Of a stretch of DNA of 64,000 bases, positions 58,710 to 64,000 are shown in pieces. Under the pieces are notes generated by a model. The model saw only the letters and a program-made list of their open reading frames with translations, had not been told where the DNA came from and did no database searches. Source of the DNA: Druceiella hillmani (lineage: Eukaryota > Arthropoda > Insecta > Lepidoptera > Hepialidae); the NCBI GenBank assembly GCA_039881145.1, contig JAYKKI010000008.1:30052501-30116500 (forward strand). The letters are read 5' to 3'. Position 1 is the stretch's first letter. Each line of letters starts with the position of its first letter. The position numbers were made by a program, and so were the translations under genes.

Positions 58710-61590
58710 CAACGACTTTTTGCAAAAGGCCACCTTGAAAAGCTTGGTTGCTTTGAATAAAGGAGTGCAGTGTCCAGTAGTGCTAGCTAGAAATTGGTGA
58801 TGCCATACCGTACCTATAGTTACACGTAACTCAGTTTGGAACACTTTACTATTGTTAGAACGCAAATAATTTATATCCAAACTATTTCATATTCCGCTAT
58901 GACTATAATTTAGCCTAACATGAATATATTTAATACAACATTTTTTGTTACAAAGAAATTATGAAAAAGGAGACAAGCGAATTTCGAAATCTTTGAAATG
59001 GAAAAATAAGAATTTTTTTAAATACGTTTCTTTAATTATCAATGAGTGTGATTTAGATTACGAGATTCGTTCTCAAAATAAAAAAGAACCGTTTAAATTA
59101 TTCTATTCCTAGTAAAACTTTTATCTTTACCTAATAATTCCAAAGAGTACACTAAATTTGTATACATATTTTTATGCTCTATACAGCAGTGCCTAATTCA
59201 AATGATCCACAAGTATCAGACCTATGAAAATAGAGAAGGGATTAAGATACAATAATATCCCCAAAACTGAAAAACCCTTAGGATAAAATTGGAAAATGAT
59301 AACATTATCACATTTTCATACAAAAATTATATAATAAGAATAACAAGGTAATATGCTTAATGACAATAATTTTAAGTATGCACAACCCAATATTGCACAA
59401 TGCAGGCATATAAAACATTTGCTAACAATTAAACAATTGCTAAAATGGTCGATATTTTACTTGCTAAAATGATCGATACTTTAAAAATATTTTACCCACT
59501 AAAACAATTTGCCAAGAGAATGAGAGCGTTAAATTTCAAATTTATGGTTTTTATATTTTTCGCCCTAAACATACGACACGGATAGAGCCACGATATTATA
59601 TACGTCCAACATTAATATACGAAGAAATACGAACAAAAATTCACTCTCTTTCCTAAATGAGAAGCCTCCTTTTATTTTCCCCTTTTCCTCCAGTCCTTAA
59701 TAACCTACTTCGTGTTATATAAAACGCGCATAATCTTATTTACAACATAACTCTGAGGTTATGAAACACGCCACACCAGGCTCTTAAGTTTACGAGTCAA
59801 CTTTATGAATGACGCCCGAAACATAAATTAGACTTGCACAACCCAATATTCTTGTTGAGAAAGTTCGATAGAAAGTACACAAACTAATCCATTAGTCCAA
59901 CTGAAACGTCTAGGAGGGCTATTCAATAGTTTCACAACTCTCGACGGATTTAGCCCGAATCACTACCTACCAGCGATAACCTAAGTGTCAGCCTGGAATA
60001 TAAAATAGACCGGTGCTATTTTATGGCTCGCCGCTTTCGGAGACCGGGCGAGCTGGTAAATCACTTGTCGTCGTGTTCTAATTCGCTCTATTTTTGAAAG
60101 TAAATAGCAATCGTGAAAATGTTATTCGTTTTTGGTTAAAAAACCTTCTTTTACCACTTAGTTTTATTATTTATCAATGGAAAAATAGCACGTTTCAGAA
60201 ACTACTACAAAAACAGTACGTTTCAGAAATTATATTTTGGCAAAGCTGACTCAAAGAATATTATGGCCAAAGGATCCATTATATTAGTCATTAATACGCA
60301 AGAGTTCTGAATGTTTTGTTTGACCTTTATCCTCTTTATTTATTTCATGCTATATAACCATATGACATAGTTGCCAAAAACTGCGGACGAAACCCATTCT
60401 TAAAATTTTAAAGTGACAGTGAATTTGGACACTAATGAAGCCGCAAGAGTGTAGCTTAAAATGTTTAGTAAACTAGACAAAACAAACTTAAAATGTTACA
60501 GAGCCTTAATCGGCAGGCTTTCAGAAATATAAAAACATTAATTTTCTTTACATTCCGCTATTACTTTTAAGTTAACTTTTAGTTTCAGCGAATGCATCAT
60601 TTTAAAAATATAAAGCAACTTCGTTTAATAGCTATAAGGATATTATGAAGCTCTTCATTCCATATTTTTAAATATACATAACATAATAACTCGTAAGCCG
60701 GCGGATTTTTTTAGAAATAAACTAAATTAAGAGCCAATAAACTCAAATAAGTTCGTAATCGTATTTTGGTATGACTGTAATATGCAATATATCAAATGCG
60801 GTATCTCCAGTTTAAATAAACTTATCTTTTTATTATTGTTAATAAAAAAAAGTACAAGGCTCCTTCGATTCTAAACCCTTTATAGTCCAGAGATGGAAAA
60901 CACATTTGTAAAACCCCCTTTGGGCAACGTAAGTTATTCATTGATTTTTATTACAAAATTAAATGATTTAGCTTTTGTAACTAATATAATGAATACATAC
61001 ACATTTAATTACATTCCAACTTTCTTTTCTAGCGGCCTTAACGTGACCTACTGGATAGGAACGAAACGATGAACGGTTTGAACATTAATCTATTAATAAA
61101 CATATACGACGAAATCAATGTTCAACCTTGTCACAACATTAAATCCATCGATGTGCTAACTGGTCACAAACCATTGAGACTAATTCCAGCACTGAATACT
61201 AATAATTATAAAATTTAAAATTACATACATACGTACCGCGGCGCAAATGATAGTGACGAAACCAAAAGCCGAAACGTTGCAAATAAACGGTACGGCAACA
61301 ATATGAACGGTATTTTTCATTACTAACATTGCAGTCGGCTCTTGTTACAATACTCGTTGCGAAGCGCGGCAGCTCGATCACGGTTGGGTAACATCTACTT
61401 TATTTATTGAGGATGCAGGCAGCGCGGATGGCGAAACGCAATAGAGTACTGCGCGGCCCCGATCAATACATACGTAATACTGTAGTCACGAATTGACTAA
61501 ACAATATCGAAAGTATTCAAGATTGAGACAAAATGTTACCACAAAGTCTATAATCAATAGCCGACCAGTGCTTAAAAGCGACTACGAACG
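58710..61590. other. Long non-coding stretch
   Basis: Nearly 2.9 kb without recognised genes. A GC-richer segment at 61235-61465 (ACCGCGGCGCAAATGATAG; GAAGCGCGGCAGCTCGATC) may be a conserved non-coding element. Confidence 0.4.
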
Positions 61591-61691
61591 TGACAATAAA
61601 ATATACCATCAACAACTTCGTTCAGTTTTATTTACACAATATAAAGTTAGTATTTTTTAAGTTTGTACTTTTTTAACATACAGATAACGTA

Positions 61692-61754
61692 ATGGATTTT
61701 GATGAGCAAGCAAGCGTGTTTACGATACCGTTAATGCAAGCTTGTGTTCTATAA
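61692..61754 (+). CDS. Duplicated micro-ORF, unit 1
   Basis: A 20-codon ATG-to-TAA frame beginning MDFDEQASVF. The copy in unit 2 (62063-62125) differs by one silent change (ATA to ATT, Ile). It is preceded by TACTTTTTTAACATACAG, which resembles a splice acceptor. Either a tiny peptide frame, a 5' coding exon of an unseen gene, or coincidence within a young duplication. No family recognised. Confidence 0.15.
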   Translation: MDFDEQASVFTIPLMQACVL

Positions 61755-62062
61755 TATAAAAGGTTTAGACTTTCCTAAATATTAAAAACTAATTCAACTT
61801 TTACAAATGTCAGAAGAACGCCTTATGGTGGTTTTCGGACATTTGCAAAAGTTTACGACTTTGACTTTGAAGTTGACGTTCAAAAAGTGACATTAGCACT
61901 TTTTTAAGATGTCACATTATTTTATATCAAACCTAAATAAAATTAAAATCATGGAGAGGTTGACAAGAAAATATACCATCAACGACTTCGTTCAATTTTA
62001 TTTACACAATATAAACTTAGTATTTTTTTAAGTTTGTACTTTTTTAACATACAGATAACGTA

Positions 62063-62125
62063 ATGGATTTTGATGAGCAAGCAAGCGTGTTTACGATTCC
62101 GTTAATGCAAGCTTGTGTTCTATAA
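62063..62125 (+). CDS. Duplicated micro-ORF, unit 2
   Basis: Same 20-residue frame as at 61692-61754 with one synonymous difference. Because the whole surrounding block is duplicated and nearly identical, silent divergence here is weak evidence for selection. Confidence 0.15.
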   Translation: MDFDEQASVFTIPLMQACVL

Positions 62126-62310
62126 TATAAAAGGTTTAGACTTTCCTAAATATTAATTCTGACATTTGCAAAAGTTTATTTTAAATGCCATGAAAAAAAA
62201 ATGTATGGTAAATGTCAGTCAGCGACGTTCAAAAAGTAACATTAGCACTTTTTTAAGAAGCCACATTCTTTTGTATCAAACCTAATTAAAATTAAAATCA
62301 TGGAGAAGGT

Positions 62311-63037
62311 GACATCCTTAAAATAATTTAAGGCAATATTAATTTCGTAAAAAGTAGCAATTTGCTTGAGTTTAATTTTGTCAGTCTTTGATCATCTCTA
62401 TTGATGTTAGTTTACCGACATGGAACCATTCAAACTGAATGTGATATAAACACAGGCAAAGCAACTGCGTGGTCAAGTTATTACTTTCCCCAGTTCTTCA
62501 TTCCAGAGACTGAATATTGTGTAATCGCATCGATAAAAACTGCATATCTCTTATTGGTCTGGAATATGGTCAAAGACATAGGCACAAATTTTTAAGTAGA
62601 TTCTGTGTAGGTTCTTAAAGATATTTATTTTTTCACATATTAATTCATATATGGTGTATGATTTTGAAGTAAAATTACGTCTTATTCACGTAAAAATTTC
62701 ATTAGTATTAAATAGAGATTACTTCCAAAGCATAATGCAACGAAAATATATTCCGCTTTGAACATTAAGTGTCCAAGTTAATTAATAATAACGCGGTCTT
62801 TAACCTAGACTGTACAAAGAATTTGACATTTTTAATAACAGACTAAATAAAAACACATCCTATTTTATTTATTGTCTTTAAGTATTTAAATATATATATA
62901 GTTGATACATATGGGGGACTTATTGCTACGAGAACAATCTCTTACAGCCAACCCAAATATAACCCGAAACATATCTAATGGCGCGTTTAGATGGGTGTTA
63001 TAACGTTCTGATGGCAAGTCGTGTCATGCTCGGTCGC
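62311..63037. other. AT-rich non-coding stretch
   Basis: A 64-codon frame (62401-62595) without known domains; nothing else. Confidence 0.4.
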
Positions 63038-63105
63038 ATTGAAAACAAAAAAAAACGTCAGAATGAGTAGTCATGTCTCATTCTGACGTTTTTTTTGTTT
63101 TCAAT
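63038..63105. repeat. Long near-perfect hairpin
   Basis: Bases 63038-63067 (ATTGAAAAC, A-run, CGTCAGAATGAG) pair with 63077-63105 around the 9-base loop TAGTCATGT. The only difference is one extra base in the A/T run. A stem of about 29 bp is long for chance. Confidence 0.92.
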
Positions 63106-63129
63106 TCGTTCTAATAAAAATATTAATGT

Positions 63130-63190
63130 TTCACATGTACCAGGCATTCCATGAAAAGATGTTTCTTCACATCTACCAGGCATTCCATGA
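63130..63190. repeat. Short direct repeat
   Basis: TTCACATGTACCAGGCATTC..ATGA (63130-63154) recurs at 63166-63190 with one change, period 36. Confidence 0.9.
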
Positions 63191-64000
63191 CGTCCAAAAT
63201 GTTTTTTTAAGTAGACCAAATTTATACAGGAACAAGTGTTATTATTTTTATATTATGTACGAATATGTAAAATTCAAATTGCATATTAATAACTGAAGTG
63301 CGAATACGTGAATATTCTAGCGATAACGAAAAAGCCAAACGTCTTTTATTAACGAACAATTTCACTACATGCAAAACTTTCGTTTTTCAATTAAATATAA
63401 AAAAATTACACGCTCAATTAAAAATGAAACTTCGATTTCAGTTAACTTCCCAACTCGTTAATGAAGCGACACGATAAATAAACATCGATCAAATCGATAA
63501 CGGATTCAGTAAAATCGACCGTAAAAAATGTTAATTCAGCCGATCCAGTTTTACAACTCATTAAATAAGAGACCGTATACACGCTGAACTTTCATTAGCC
63601 CGTCCGGTTGCGGTCGAGTTTATTCTCAAACATAAAGTACATGAGTACAGTGCAGCGCTTCGGTAAATCCGGAAGCAAGGACGCCGAATGAGGCCGGCGC
63701 TTACAGCCGACAGACACGCACGCCTCTATATCGATTTATTTCGACGTCGAAGATAACACTCGTGATGGGGAAACGAGTTGGCTTAGGAAACTTTCAGAAA
63801 CTTCAATGACTTTAGTTGGTAGTTCGCATTGTTAGAGAACAACTTTTCTATCAATTAATTCGAATCACAAAAGTCATATATTGTACTGCGGCAATTACGT
63901 GCCAGTTAGACGTTCGTTATTGATACTAAATCCATAGAGACATTTATTTGGAAAAACTTTGAGAGATAATGGCAGAAACGAACGATTAGGATGAATTTTC
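63191..64000. other. Non-coding stretch with a GC-richer part
   Basis: 63590-63740 is GC-richer (GCCCGTCCGGTTGCGGTCGA; GACGCCGAATGAGGCCGGCG). No gene recognised to the end of the window. Confidence 0.4.

Larger units (their letters stand above)
61592..62310. repeat. Recent tandem duplication, units of 370 and 349 bp
   Basis: Unit 1 (61592-61961) and unit 2 (61962-62310) are nearly identical over their first 190 bp and last 90 bp. Both start GACAA(T/G)AAAATATACCATC and end ATTAAAATCATGGAGA(A)GGT. Their middles differ by an insertion/deletion bounded by inverted copies of a GACATTTGCAAAAGT-like motif. The small frames at 61692 and 62063 are described separately. Confidence 0.93.

Overview
The window looks like non-coding nuclear DNA of an arthropod, most likely a moth or butterfly. 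It is strongly AT-rich, has no long open reading frame, no operon structure and no recognisable host exon. It is full of relics of eukaryotic transposons: Penelope-like termini, hAT, mariner and non-LTR retrotransposons, plus TA/CA/GA microsatellites. The lepidopteran guess rests on repeats I recognise from memory: short elements opening with an ATAATATTATAAATGCGAAAG-like motif (about 26262, 33926, 51093), and a non-LTR tail of the type GACCCGCCTCCTC...GAAGTCAGTTAAAAA (about 27848-27876). No database search was possible.

Layout. 0-5 kb: a hAT MITE with perfect target duplication, two overlapping unidentified reading frames, half of a Penelope-like palindrome and a LINE reverse-transcriptase remnant. 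5-7.2 kb: a large inverted repeat (arms of about 520 bp, spacer about 1.1 kb). 8.8-13.5 kb: a 58-bp tandem array, a 24-bp perfect hairpin and a decayed long-period repeat. 15-18 kb: two palindromic Penelope-like elements flanking a CpG-rich island. 19-22.4 kb: two more hAT MITEs. 26-28.4 kb: a 121-bp minisatellite, a LINE 3' region and an uncharacterised transposon-like ORF fragment. 33.9-35.5 kb: a lepidopteran-type short repeat and a half palindrome with an intact hammerhead-like motif. 39-40.4 kb: a dead mariner. 42.8-43.4 kb: a 15-bp minisatellite that happens to be open for 220 codons. 44.3 kb: another palindrome. 46.1-47.1 kb: a second dead mariner with TA flanks. 48.8-50.5 kb: CpG-rich patches with dyads. 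55.8-56.7 kb: a tandem duplication and the best palindromic element, with a 14-bp target duplication and an intact hammerhead-like core. 61.6-62.3 kb: a recent tandem duplication with a repeated micro-ORF. 63.0 kb: a long hairpin.

The most interesting system is a family of short (about 230-330 bp) palindromic elements. Their arms carry, head to head on opposite strands, a hammerhead-ribozyme-like core (CUGAAGA, small stem, GAAAC, then GGUC followed by GUGG) of the kind known from Penelope-like retroelements. Copies end in a common tail of about 35 bp, and three or four have target duplications of different lengths (14, 12, 6 and possibly 7 bp). They look like non-autonomous derivatives mobilised by a Penelope-type mechanism. 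Scattered CpG-rich patches in the AT-rich background are candidate cis-regulatory elements, so the window may lie in a large intron or intergenic desert, but that is inference.
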